Shown one piece after another: positions 32,574 through 44,384 of a stretch of 64,000 nucleotides of DNA. Source of the stretch: Rhexocercosporidium sp. MPI-PUGE-AT-0058 (taxonomy: Eukaryota > Ascomycota > Leotiomycetes > Helotiales). The notes beneath the pieces were generated by a model, which saw nothing but the letters and a program-made list of their open reading frames with translations, was not told the DNA's origin and made no database searches. The position numbers and the translations under genes are program-made. The stretch lies in NCBI GenBank assembly GCA_020746875.1, contig JAGTJL010000013.1, positions 2,046,001 to 2,110,000 on the forward strand, given 5' to 3'. Position 1 is the first letter of the stretch; every line of letters starts with the position of its first letter.

Positions 32574-33851
32574 TGTGAGAATAGGCGAGCCAATCAGGAA
32601 TGAGGAAGCGCAGTAGGTGAGGACACGTGATCAAAGAGAGAGAATTGCTTTACTTGCTTGAAGAGCTAGAAGAGCTCTTCGGTAGTTATATACAAAATAA
32701 TAGCTTCTCTAAAAGCTTCTACGACTACGTAACTGATTACGTAGCTTATACGAGCTACGTAATTGAATACGAGCGTAATTTCCCGGAATACGAAGGTAAT
32801 TTCCGGGCCGCGTAAGCAGTGGAAACTCCTTCGGCTATTCCAGGGTAGAATCGGCACGAGTTACCGAAGTGAAATCCAACATACACCAAGTAAATACACG
32901 GACCGTGATATTAAGCTTATCGCGTGCCGGCTATTTAAGTGCTATTATAAGATATGTCTTATAAGCTTATAATAATAATCGTCTAGAAGCTATAATAAGA
33001 AAAGCCTTTATATATTATAAGTCGAGAATGAATATTAAAGCTATTAATCCGTAATAAAACTTGCTTTTATAAGATTACGGAACTTATAAAAATATTAAAT
33101 ATTTAGATATTTCGTTAGGCTACTCCGGTCTCATTAATTAGTCCTATGCTTATCGCGGAGGTAGGACGTGACTTAAGACCGGTTAATCGCAAGAGCATAA
33201 CCACACGGACTATAAATTAATAATTACTCTTTTACCTTAATATATAAATTAAGACGTATAAGAAAATGATTTAATACAGGCTTTATATTAAGTCAATATA
33301 TTAAAGAAAGCTTTAAATAAGGGAAATGATTTTTTATTATATATCCGACGCGATTTCTGATACATCCCTCACGCGTGCACGTGCTACAATCTCTGGGTTA
33401 TGTCATAACCGACGCCAAGACAGCCAACCCTTATTCCAAGTAGTAGATTTTAGTGGGGTGCGCACGTGCCTCAATCGGCCACATCCTAACGCACTCGATA
33501 GGGTGGCAAGTCTTGGGCCGCGAATTCGCTTTCAAGAATCGTGTTGGATTTCACTTCGGTAACTCGTGCCGATTCTACCCTGGAATAGCCGAAGGAGTTT
33601 CCACTGCTTACGCGGCCCGGAAATTACCTTCGTATTCCGGGAAATTACGCTCGTATTCAATTACGTAGCTCGTATAAGCTACGTAATTAGTTACGTAGTC
33701 GTAGAAGCTTCTAGAGAAGCTATTATTTTGTATATAACTACCGTAGAGCTCTTTTAGCTCTTCAAGCAAGCAAGCAAGCAATTCTCTCTCTTTGATCACG
33801 TGTCCTCACCTACTGCGCTTCCTCATTCTGATTGGCTCGCCTATTCTCACA
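32574..33851. mobile_element. Element with about 307-bp inverted repeats (Mutator-like by structure)
   Basis: Arms 32575-32881 and 33542-33850 are close to identical in inverted orientation, starting GTGAGAATAGGCGAGCCAAT. Differences include a CAAG tetranucleotide expansion near 33764. The 660-bp centre has no recognised gene. Long arms suggest a Mutator-like or foldback element, but no 8-10-bp target duplication was found. A third copy of the arm lies at 47657. Confidence 0.8.
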
Positions 33852-34793
33852 AATCGGATTGGGAAAAGGATTAGTAGTTGGCATTGGTGGTGGACCTTGA
33901 GGCCCCTTGGCACCCTTCTTGTCTGCTGGAATGAGCGTCATCTTTGCGGTCTGGTTGATATGTTGATCAAAAGTTGGTGAATTGAGCAGAGTCTAGAGAG
34001 CGGGGACTGATTGAAGTTGTATATCGCAGTGGCCTATCCAAAAGCGGAAGGTTGAAATTAGAGTTGCGTGGTGAGGCTGAAGATGACGCAAGGGCAGCGC
34101 AAGCGATCTCACCTGAACGCAGGGGTAAATACTTGAAGAACGAGCAAGACAGAATCAGATTAGATCTTTAGATTCTGCTTTTACACAAGTGGAAATTATG
34201 GGAACGCGCGTAGATAAGATGATCAACATAGATTTTATGTCATGGCGGGGTAATTTCACCCCACGGTCACGTGACCACAAACATCCTCTGACCTCTTAAT
34301 GTCTTCCTTGGAATTCTTCTGAGAGTGCGAGTAGCCCTTCTAGTCTATCAGCTGTAAACTCACGTCAATTTTCCATATATAGCACGAACAGGTACCAGTC
34401 AAAACAAGCGAACTAAGATGGGCACTCAGGCGCTGTGTGAATGGTGGAAGTGTTTAGGTCAAAAAGACAACACGTTGCAAATAGCCCTAATTCCAAAGCA
34501 TAAACGGCTTATAAATAGATAATATACACTGAAGTGCATTTCGCAAAACTGGTGTCGATCTCGAGATTAAATCCCTCTCTCTTTTGCTATCTTAAAATTT
34601 GTGTTGCATTTCGGAGCTTCTACTGTTTTGTCTTAGTACCCATTTTTGTCTTCTCGCTATATTGAAGGTGCGGGTTATCATATGCTCACACTTGGAGCAA
34701 GTTGTCTTCACGAAGATTAAAATGCAGATTGGATATTATGATGCGGTTCACTGGTTGGCTAAATGCGTGAAGACTGAAAAAGACCAGAGCTAA
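33852..34793. other. Intergenic DNA of ordinary composition
   Basis: On the minus strand from about 33944 a Pro-rich frame (MTLIPADKKGAKGPQGPPPM) runs into the inverted-repeat element and could be an exon cut by it. Otherwise nothing recognised. Confidence 0.3.
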
Positions 34794-35265
34794 CTAAGAC
34801 AAGTTCTGCCTGTCGCACGGCCCCCAATCGATTATCAACTTTCTCAGCCAATCATTGTGAGAATCTTGCGGCATCAAAATCAAATTCTGAACTCCTCCCT
34901 CGCAAGTTTTGCAGCCGCCTTTCGCTCCTTCTAAGACATCTTCTTCTTCATGAGGTGTGTTTCTGGTGCAGGGATGTCGTTGATGGTGGCTACTTTCTCT
35001 GGGGGCGTCGGGTCGAGAGTCATGGCATATTAGCCGCAGGTCTTCTTCCTGAATCGATCGTAGTGGGTGTGCCAATCGATCGTAGTGGGTGTGCCAATCG
35101 ACGCAGAATTGCATCGGGTCGTTGCGCAGTCCCTTCTCAGAATTACACCAGGGGCAGCACTAGAACAAGAAATTGGTTGTTAGTCCTTGCTACGAAGATT
35201 TAAGCTGAGCTGTGATCAGGAACTTACAGGGTAGTCCTCCTCGGCTTCGTCAACTCGCCCGAGCA
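34794..35265 (-). CDS. Hypothetical protein with CCPWC motif
   Basis: The last exon (35159..34794) follows an intron (35160-35227, GTAAGT..CTAG) whose removal joins VDEAEEDYP to CCPWCNSEKGLRNDPMQFCV. The remainder reads DWHTHYDRLAHPLRSIQEED, LRLICHDSRPDAPRESSHHQ, then CKTCEGGVQNL. The Cys/His pattern suggests a zinc-binding protein, but no family was recognised. The start of the first exon is unclear; the limit given is approximate. A 20-bp direct duplication in the DNA (about 35055-35098) encodes the repeated HYDRLAHPLRSI region. Confidence 0.45.
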
Positions 35266-35573
35266 ACCTGGGCAACTCACCTGAGCACCTGAGCAAGATT
35301 TACAACATCGTCTGGTGTTGGTTGCGGCCACACTGAAACCATCTCGGAAAGGTTGGAGAACTGAAGTTGCGTCAGCTGCCATGTTGCTAGCTACCTCGTG
35401 GTTCGAGATGCCGTTATTATTGTTGATTTCATCGTATACTGTATATGTTTTAACACCAATCCTTTCTTGTCACCCAAGACAGAGTGGTGAGGCTTTCGTC
35501 GAAAGACGGCAATATCTGCATAACCAGTAACATGATCTGAACCGGGAGCTGTTTGAATGTGATATCGAGTTTC

Positions 35574-36981
35574 TCACTGCAAAGTCGCTTGCCCTTTGAG
35601 GTAGTTGATTTCGTTGCGAATTTTTCTGAGCTTGTCCGGGTTCGGGGGTATACATTCCGCATTGTATTCCAACAGAATTTCGACAGTACCGACTTGCTTC
35701 TTGTTGACTGCAATGGACAGCGGCGAATGGCCCCCGTGATTCAAAGCATTCTTGCTGCAACCCGCTTTGAGTAACTCCTTGGCCATAGGTTTCATCCCAA
35801 GAAGTGATGCAAAATGAAGGGCGGTATCTCCGTTATTGTCGCTAATGTCGAACCCTCTACTCCCCTTTACCCTCTTGGAATCGAGAAGTTCGCGCATGAC
35901 CGTTTTGCTGCCAGCTCTTACGGCATAGTGGAAGACACACCAACCACTATCATCTTTTGCCAAAGGATCCGTTCCATTCTTCAATAGTCCAGCGACAATT
36001 TTGTAGTTCTTTCCCTCGATCGCGGAGATAATAGCAGGTGAGAGACCTGAGCTTTTAGCAGCAACCTCTTCGTATGATGGTAGATGGATATCCCACTGGC
36101 TTGCGAGATATTTTAACGAGTTATCCATATCGGCGTCGGAATATGTCGTTATATCAGTCGAGTCCGACGCAGCAGAGCCCCATGAGTCGGCTGAGGTGTT
36201 CGAGGCCGATGAGGCATTCGAGGCAGTCGAGCCATTAGACCACGTTCGGTTATATGGTGGATGATCACCAGTCATTTGTTCATGTAAGAAGTTGTTCATA
36301 TCATGTACAACATCTCTGGCGTCGTTTGCCACATGCCTGGAGTTGGTAAGCGTCTACTGCACTAACGAGTGGAACTGCAAACGTACGCTAGAATCTCATT
36401 GACTAAGAGCTTGATAGTTTCCACGCGATCCATAATTTCGCTAATTCCGTTTTTGACAATCTCTTTACCCTTACGGTCGAAAACCCAATACTGTAGTACA
36501 AGCATGAGAGTCGGATAGTCGTTGGGCCTTTGATACTGCCCCTGGCAAGTGAATAGTTTCTTCAGCGCCCTCTCGCTTTCTTCAATCTCCGTTTTCATGG
36601 GACCCAAGGCTATTGACTCCATTTTCGTGCGATTCTTCGACGATTTGATTGTCTCTGCGGCGCGTTTGAGAGAATCGAGAGTGGTTCGAAATAGTCTGAG
36701 TTTCGACTGGAGTTCGACCAAACCTATTTTGCATCACCTGGTCACCAAAACATCCTTATAAAAATGTCGATCCGGTCATGAGAATTGTGAGCTTGCGCAC
36801 TTTCGTGATAATCCTTGCCAGCTTTCTTACTGTGATCGATGTATTTTACAATCTCTGGAGACGGTCAGCGCTCACTGCTTTTCCAGAGCCGAGAAGCGAT
36901 GAGTATCATTATCTTACTCGCGATGTATCCAGAAAATTGCAGAGCAGCGGCTACTACGCCGACTATTTCAAACCCGGACAT
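35574..36981 (-). CDS. Ankyrin-repeat protein with fungal STAND/NLR-type N-terminal domain
   Basis: Four exons (36981..36918, 36854..36801, 36723..36387, 36336..35574), 1218 nt, 405 residues; introns of 63, 77 and 50 bp are GT..AG. The N-terminus MSGFEIVGVVAAALQFSGYI is the usual opening of the N-terminal helical domain of fungal STAND/ankyrin proteins; helical sequence follows to about residue 150. Residues about 175-225 are a Ser/Asn/Thr/Ala-rich linker. Ankyrin repeats fill about 250-385, including DNNGDTALHFASLLG and NHGGHSPLSIAVNKKQVGTV. There is no NTPase domain, so this is a short form. Such proteins are linked to non-self recognition in fungi, but this one's role is inference. No lesions seen. 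Confidence 0.85.
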
Positions 36982-37689
36982 TGTAATCGATCAACCTTCT
37001 TGGTCTTGTCGCTTGACTGTGGGAGGATGAAATCAGACACCGAAAACAGGTCCAGCGGAAGTGTCCTGTAAGGAGAGCGTCGAGCATGTCAGAGGCAAAG
37101 GCTATGGTCCCAGGTCTGCGGAGGAAGGGATGACGGGGAGCCCCAGAAGTGCGCACCTGACGTGAACCAGGGAAGCCGGGCGGGATGGGATGGGCGAGTA
37201 AGAGATGCCCACGAAAGTGAGACACTGAGGCCTTTGGAGCTGTGTGTAACATGTTTACCGCAGCCGTACTGGGCACTTTATATGTGGCAGTTGAACGTGG
37301 TTGCGCCATGCGCTGCTTTTTGACATTTTAAGCGATAACCCCAATAATGGCGTCCAATAATCAGATAGAATTTTTTTCGATTTGAGGTTGCGCAGGGCAC
37401 GGCTCAGTACCGCAGCCCGGTCTGGCACCTGTAGCTCCCCCCGTGTCGCCGAAGAGGTGCTGTGACGAGCGGCGCTTCCCACAAACTTGACAGCTCTGCC
37501 GTGGCCTTCCTCACCACCACTCGTCCAACATTGGCGGTTTTCCAATGCTGTGGTCCTGGGGAAATACGAAGCAAGTGCACCCCTGGCATCTGCTTCTTGC
37601 ACGTTCCACCCCCCCAGTCCTGCCGAATCGGCCTTTTGTATTGGCTAGTTACCCTAGGCGAGGCTGACTTCAGAAGTCCCAGGGGTGTA
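36982..37689. other. Intergenic region upstream of the ankyrin gene
   Basis: Overlapping frames on both strands at 37255-37779 look like chance in G+C-rich DNA. No gene recognised. Confidence 0.35.
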
Positions 37690-38460
37690 CTCGTATTCCC
37701 TGTTACGTGCACACCCCAGACACATGCACACCCATTTCCCCACCAAAATACTACTTTTTTATACTTTTTTAAACTGTAATAATATCTGTTACTATTAATG
37801 TAATTTTGTAATTTTTAAAAATTTAAATATAAGATTATAATAATGTTAAATTAAAGACTTTAAATATAGTCTTTTATTTTAATACGTAATTTAAAGCTAA
37901 AAACGAGTGATTTTAATAGTTTATATAACTATTATAATAAACTCAAATTTAAAGATACTAGTAGAAAAGTATTAATAAAAAATCTTTATAAAATGAATTT
38001 AGACACTTCTGATTAAATAGATTTGTAATTAAGTACCGTTTAATAATATTATAATTTTTAAATGTTTAATTTTTGAAAATATTAATTTTATTTAATATCT
38101 TTTCATTTTATTTATAAGAAAGAAGAAAAAAGCTTATTTTTAGCTTATTTACAATTATATTAACTTAAGGTTTAAGTTTAAGTTGTTATATATAATTAAT
38201 TAAAAACTTGATTATTTTTTTATAATAGCATATTAAATTACTAAAGTATTCTAATTCAATTTTAATATAAAATACTTAAAAAAGTATAATTTATAAAAAT
38301 ACTAAATCCAATTCCTTATATAAGTAAATCGATTATATATTTATTTTATTTGATTATATAATATAAAGTGGTTGTTTATTTATAATATGTTTAAAATGAG
38401 GTATTTTGGTAGGGAAATAGTATGCATGCGTCCGGATGTGCACGTAACAGGTAATACGAG
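37690..38460. mobile_element. AT-rich inverted-repeat element
   Basis: Arms of about 65 bp start CTCGTATTCCCTGTTACGTG (37690) and end with its near-complement CACGTAACAGGTAATACGAG (to 38460), with TA on each side (37688-37689, 38461-38462). Arm differences are largely C/T or G/A. The middle 640 bp are extremely AT-rich and without ORFs, as expected for a RIP-mutated non-autonomous element. Confidence 0.75.
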
Positions 38461-39128
38461 TAATTATTCATCCAAAGACCACAGTAGACAGTCCGAGAGC
38501 TTCCCGTCTTGCTCCCAAATGCACCCGCGGCTCAATGATCCTGCTGAACCTCCAGCTGAACTCCGTACCGCCAGATAGCCCGTTCGAACAGCTCTCCGAG
38601 CAAGCCTCCTGAGTTCTTTTGGATTAGCGCTCTTCAGTCCTGTCCCTTCCGGGCATGAAGATTCCAATCAAACCATGTCTACCCCTCACCATCTTCACCT
38701 TCATCACTAGTCCTGTGCTGTTGGCTTTCTGTCAATGTCGGCATTGGATAAGCCCCAGCTGCTGATAGAAAGTTCCGCGGCATCTCATCCTGCTACGTTC
38801 TCATGCTAAACCTCTAGGTCAACCCCGAGGGCCTCAAGTGCAGGCAGCTGACCCTTGGCATCATTTGAGTGGCTTGTTGTGGTGGGGCTTTGGAAAAGCC
38901 TTCCTGCTTCATAGAGAAGTGGCGACATGAAGCGAATATTGCGTTACACACACTGCCGCTCAGCCTCCAGAAGCACCGCATTTTATTTTCTTTCCATATC
39001 CCCAGTCATTCCGCAGAAAAAGTTAAAGTATATCACTCTCTGCTTTCGTGGCTGTCTGTCTATGAAGAAAACATTGCTTCCCTGCATTTTCGACGTACAA
39101 GCATCTGCCTACACCTGTCCAGCTTGTC
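38461..39128. other. Intergenic, upstream of the sugar transporter
   Basis: Contains only short overlapping frames; no gene recognised. Confidence 0.35.
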
Positions 39129-42100
39129 ATGACTCCATCGCCCAAAAATTCGCTCGAGGTAAAGTATTCTCTCGAATTTGCAGAGTACCAAACCATGTAT
39201 CCCTATCCAGCTACTTGAACGGATGTGCGCATCGTGATGGTGCTAATATTATCATCACTAATTTTCAAGTTCACTACTGGGAAGCTGTCCGAAGTTGTTG
39301 AACAGTTTACCATATTTACTGTATTTGAAAGCTAACATAACATGGAATCTGTCTAGGCGAAGTCTGAGCCTCATCATGAGCCTCGCAATGATCAACTATC
39401 CATACATAGCGACCAAGACTCTCCTGAGGGTTTACAACACGGGGATCGCGTAGGCTTCGTCTCACAATTAAGTTCATTCTAACTGAATCTAGAAATCAGG
39501 ATCGGTTAGTCGTAAATCGAGCGCAGAGAGCGGCCGACCTGGGGAGCCCGGGCATGTGCCGGAGATCCTCACCGATACATTGGACAAAGACAATCCATTC
39601 GAAAGGGACAACGAGAAGGAATTGGCTGAAAAAGTGAGAAGTTACGCGAGGATGGACCCTGAGTTGGCCAAGGACACCGAACTCCTCGAACATGGAGCGC
39701 AGCTGGCACAAAATACAAGCAATGCTCTGAGCAATCCATTTTTCAAAGGCCTCACGGTGAAGCAGAGATATTATCTCGGTGACAGAGACGAGACAGTCGT
39801 GGAACAGGCCCAGATAGGTGACAAACTCGTCCGCGAGGATGATGCTGGATTTTGGGGGCAATCGAAATATCTGAAGGGGTCTGTGCTATCTGCTTGCCTT
39901 GCAGGAATTATTCAGTAAGTACGTCAACACCCATTAGCTTGATCAACAGTGTTAATGGCCTTCTTGAGGATGGACTCAGTCAGGTATATTTGACTACTCA
40001 ATATGTCCTCTGGACTTTACTAAACTTCTTGGTAGCTATGAACGGCGCAAACCTGGGTTTATCGCAGGAATTCAATCTTTCCAACCAATGGCTCTTTGGG
40101 CTTGTAAACGCTATTCCCTTCTTTGCTGGGGGCATGTTGTGAGCCTTTCAGACTTGCATCACTTTGTTCTGGCTTCGTACTGATGTTCTAACAGAGCGCC
40201 TTTCTTCTCGGACCCATTACAAGAGTATTTTCTTGGACGGCGTGGAGCTATTGCTGCTGCCTGCATTCTCTCAATAGCGGCAACAGTTGGACAATCTTTC
40301 TCCACATCAATTGGCCAAGTAATAGGTTGTAGGATTATTACTGGATTGACTTTGGCTGCAAAGGCATCATCGGCTCCACTTCTTACAGCAGAAGTTGCCC
40401 CGAATCATCTCCGTGGTAGGGATTTATTTGCAAGTTAATGTACGGCAACTAAGATATATCCAGGAAATCTTCTAGCTACGTGGCAATTGAGCGATGCATT
40501 TGGTATCTTCCTGGGCTTCTCATCAAACCTGGCCACTTTGAACATCCACGCTCAAAACAAAGCGATCTGGCGAATCCAAATTGCTACAACCATAATACCA
40601 ACCACAATTCTCCTGTTTCTGGTCTATTTCATGCCTGGTAAGTCTTCTAGTTATCCGTTAATGGGCTGACTTAACTTGAAAGAATCTCCAAGGTATCTTA
40701 TGAAACGAGGCAGGTAAGTACTACAAATTTGGGTTCACCCTGCTACTAGACAACTGATTGCATTGACAGGCCTGTAAAAGCCCTTGAATCTTTCACTATG
40801 TTAAGGCCACCACCAGTTTCCCGTTTGCTTGCAGCTCGCGACCAGGTATACGCGCACTTCCAATTACAAGCAGAGTGCAGCTCCATTCAGAATCGGAAGA
40901 GCTCCCGGAAGTTCGGCGGCGAGCCGAACAAATCCTCGGAACGATCACCAATGAGAAATGAAAATGAAAAACAGACTGCTTCTGACAATGGTAAAGGTCC
41001 AGAGGTCAAAGAATCTCCCAGAGATGGAGATCTGGAATCTCAACACCAGACCACGCCAGAAACACCATTATATGTAACAGAGGGTCTGAAACGTCGTGTT
41101 TTCCCCGAGTTCTCAAAGCGGATGAGACAGCTATTCAACGATGATAGGTCGCGAAGGGCTCTTGTTTGTGCCTCCACCGCAATGGTCTCCCAGCAACTCT
41201 GCGGCGTTAATACCATTGGTAAGTGTTACCTCTTCATTGATATTTCAATGGGGTTTTCGTTTCCCACCAGTAATTTCTTCTAGGTAAGTCTCCCCATCAT
41301 CTATGGAGCTGATATCACTGCTCCTTACAGCATTCCTATCCACGACACTCCTAAATGGTGTTAATGCCTCCCCTCGGTCAGGAGCATGGGTGGGCTTTGG
41401 AATCGGACTTTGCAACTTTGTGTAAGAGATCGCCATACTACGATGTTTGTTCTCTTTAAAACCGATCAACAACTGACAAAACTATCAATAGCTTCGGGGC
41501 ACCCGCTTTCTGGCTACTTGACGTCATCGGTCGCGCAACCCTTCTCCTCCTCGGATTTATACCTATGTTTGTCCTAATGTTAATCCTTGCATTCTCCTTC
41601 AAGGAAAATGCTGCAGGAGTCCAGGTAGCGCGCGTACCCTTGGTTGCCGTCTTCGGAATCCTATACATTATCGCGTACTCACCTACGGCCGGGACGTCTC
41701 CTTTCGCGATCTCGGCAGAGGTCTTTCCGCTCATCGTGAGAGAAGTAGGACATTCGTTTGCAGTGGGTGTCAATTTCCTTGGACTTGCGATTGTGCTCTT
41801 GGTCTTCCCATCCATGTCAGCAGCGATGGGCGGCTATCGGGGCTCCTTATCACTTTTTGTGAGTCCCTACCTTTGAATTAGCCATCCAATACTAATCCTC
41901 GGAGGCGACGCTTAATTTGGTTGCGTTTGTGCTGTGCTTTCTTTTCGTCCCAGAAACCAAGGGCAGGTATGACTCGTATCCCCAGCAATCTGAAATTTTG
42001 TACTGATCCAACCAACACTACAGGTCACTTGAGGAACTCAGATCCATCTTCGATATCCCAACAAGGGAGCATATCAAATATCGCTGCACGTGCGTGGCGC

Positions 42101-42249
42101 CGTGGCTGTGGAGAAAATTTCCGCATTTCGTGAAGGCCAAGGTGGATTGGTGGTTCAAGTCAACGGGCAAAGAAAAGGCTGATGAATATCGATTGGTTGA
42201 TTTTCCTGTTTGGTACAAAGGCGAGTTGGTAAAACGACGTACTAAGTGA
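39129..42249 (+). CDS. MFS sugar transporter (sugar porter family)
   Basis: Exons 39129..39158, 39357..39449, 39493..39914, a small uncertain one 39969..39983, 40036..40138, 40195..40415, 40464..40637, 40683..40713, 40770..41218, 41331..41421, 41492..41858, 41905..41966, 42024..42249. A long cytosolic N-terminus is followed by sugar-porter signatures: FLGRRGAIAAACILS after the second helix, VYFMPESPRYLMKRGRPVKA at the start of the central loop, SQQLCGVNTIAF, and FVPETKGRSLEELRSIFD after the last helix. The central loop is unusually long and charged. The protein sits in the plasma membrane and probably imports a hexose or disaccharide by proton symport. Oddity: around the small exon (GWTQS) the phase does not close by one base, so either that exon is mis-called or the sequence has an indel. 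Confidence 0.82.
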
Positions 42250-42969
42250 TGAGTGGGACAAGCTGGCTAGCCCATTGTGGAGCTGGCAAAAGCGGAAGAG
42301 CGATGGGGCATCTAGGACGGTAATTTGTAGCATTTTCCGTTTACGATATTTCACAGGAGAACATTTCACATCACGTCCGGACAGAAGAATTTCAAACCAA
42401 TAAAGAGCGAACTAGAAATTCAGCCTTTCGTTTTCCCCACATGGCTATTATTGCTTCGTACAGTGCCTAATTCAATAGTAGACTTCGAAAGGAAATAATC
42501 GTAGAGTCGGCAGCTATGCTCTGGAGTTAAAGTTCTAGTTTTTCGCTCAGATCAGGCTATTCATTCTCTCCTAATTGTCAGCTTCATAAGATCCTCCCCC
42601 CCCCCACCATTGTCCATCATCTTAGAAGGCTCGTTTGCGGACCCGGAAGCACCAGAACACCAGGAATTTGTGACATCTGCTGATTCTCCGTACCTTCCAA
42701 TTGGAGCGAGTATTCAACCATCTGAGATTCAACATGGGAGCGAGGAGATCCACGATACATCACATTCGTTGCAGCGTTTCCTTGGATAATTGGAAGGTCT
42801 GAGCGACGATGACATTTCTCAGAAATCGGACTTATTTCAATCGGCAAGCTTCCAAATACGGGCTTCCAACCGTGCTGTCAAATCCAATAATGAGCCAAAG
42901 AGTAGTCAAAAAGGCGACGATTTAGTATCGACCAGCGTAAAAAAATAATTAGATTAGATTAGATTAATA
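42250..42969. other. Intergenic, 3' of the sugar transporter
   Basis: Holds a poly-C tract (about 42595-42606) and ends in ATTAGATTAGATTAGATTAA repeats at about 42948, at the border with AT-rich DNA. No gene recognised. Confidence 0.4.
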
Positions 42970-44384
42970 GCTACTCTCTACAGGGGTCAGTAAATGTTAA
43001 ATCGCCACTTCACGCTGCTTTTAATATTATATTACGAAAGTAAATGCTAAACTTGAAATTATTTATTAAATTATTATTATTTTATATAAGCTTTACGTGT
43101 ATTAATAATATTTATATATTATTAATATATAATATATACGAGTTCCTTAACTTCTGTATTTATAATTATATTTTAAGCTTTTAAGAGTTTTTATAAACTT
43201 TAGAGTATAATTTACTTAAAATATCTTTTATACAATTTTATAAAGCTTTAATTAAAAAAAGATTAAGTAAAAAAGAATAATAAAATATTAATATAACTCT
43301 TTAATTTATTATTTAAGTTAAAATATACGTAAATTTATAATTTAATCTTTCGTTTTATTAAAATTAAAAGTTTATGTACAGATTTGTATTTTTATAAAAA
43401 TAATTTTAAATAATAAAAAACGTATACTCGTAATAAGTTTAACTTGTAATCGTTTTTTAAGCTTTCTTTTAAAAGAATTCTAGCCTTTTACTATATTTAA
43501 ATACGAAATTAATATATTTTTAAATATTATTTAGGTTATATATTTCTTATTTATTAATTTTTAAAATATTTAATTAATTTTCCGTTATTATTTATATATA
43601 ATATAATTTAAAATAAATAATTCAAAAGCTTTTATTTTCTTTATATAAAACGACTTTCGATAATAGTTTAATTATACTTACGATTTGTTATTTTAAAAGA
43701 TAATATCTTATATATCGTTTATTTAATTTTTATATTTATAAACTTAAGCTAAATAAAGTACTTAATTCTTATTAAAAATGATAAAATTTTTCTTTTATAC
43801 GCTTTATATATATTCTTTTATTTAAAAAGCTATTTAAATAATTAATCTTTTATATTAATTTTCTTTTTCTAATTATTTCAGGAGTTTTACTTATAATATA
43901 TTTCGCTAAAACAAGCTTTAAGTAATTTAATAAATAAAATATTATTAATAAAAAGTATCGATTTTCATATTATAATTATAATTATATTTTTAAAGAATTA
44001 AGCGGTTCTCGAGAATATATTAAACTTATTAATAAGTAATTCTCGGGTTTTATAACTTGAAAAAGATATCGTTAATAAATTAACTTATAATATAATAAAG
44101 AATTTAAATATATAACTTATTATTTCTCGAGGTTATATAAATAAAGGTTTTTAATATAAAAATATTTATAATTATTATTTTAAAAATATTCGTTAATTTT
44201 GAAAATTTAAAAGTAAATAAGTGTTTTATTAAAGTAGTATTAAGCTACTTAAATAAGCCTATTTTTATAGCACCTGATTGGCTAAATATGGCGCCGCTTT
44301 AAGGCGATAAGGTAATATTTAATAACTACTACAGCTTATAAGTAATATTAATTTAAATTTTACTTAATTAGATTTAAATTATTA
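42970..44384. other. Extremely AT-rich block
   Basis: Almost pure A/T with scattered CG; no frame could be followed. Probably old repeat DNA after heavy RIP. Confidence 0.5.

Noticed and set aside
32666..33757. Reverse-strand frame MPILPWNSRRSF in both transposon arms as a second protein
   Set aside because: It is the antisense of the MIKERELL frame; the sequence is palindromic and stop-poor, so at most one is real.
37255..37779. Three overlapping frames of about 100-115 codons
   Set aside because: Mutually overlapping on both strands in G+C-rich DNA, with no protein-like motifs.
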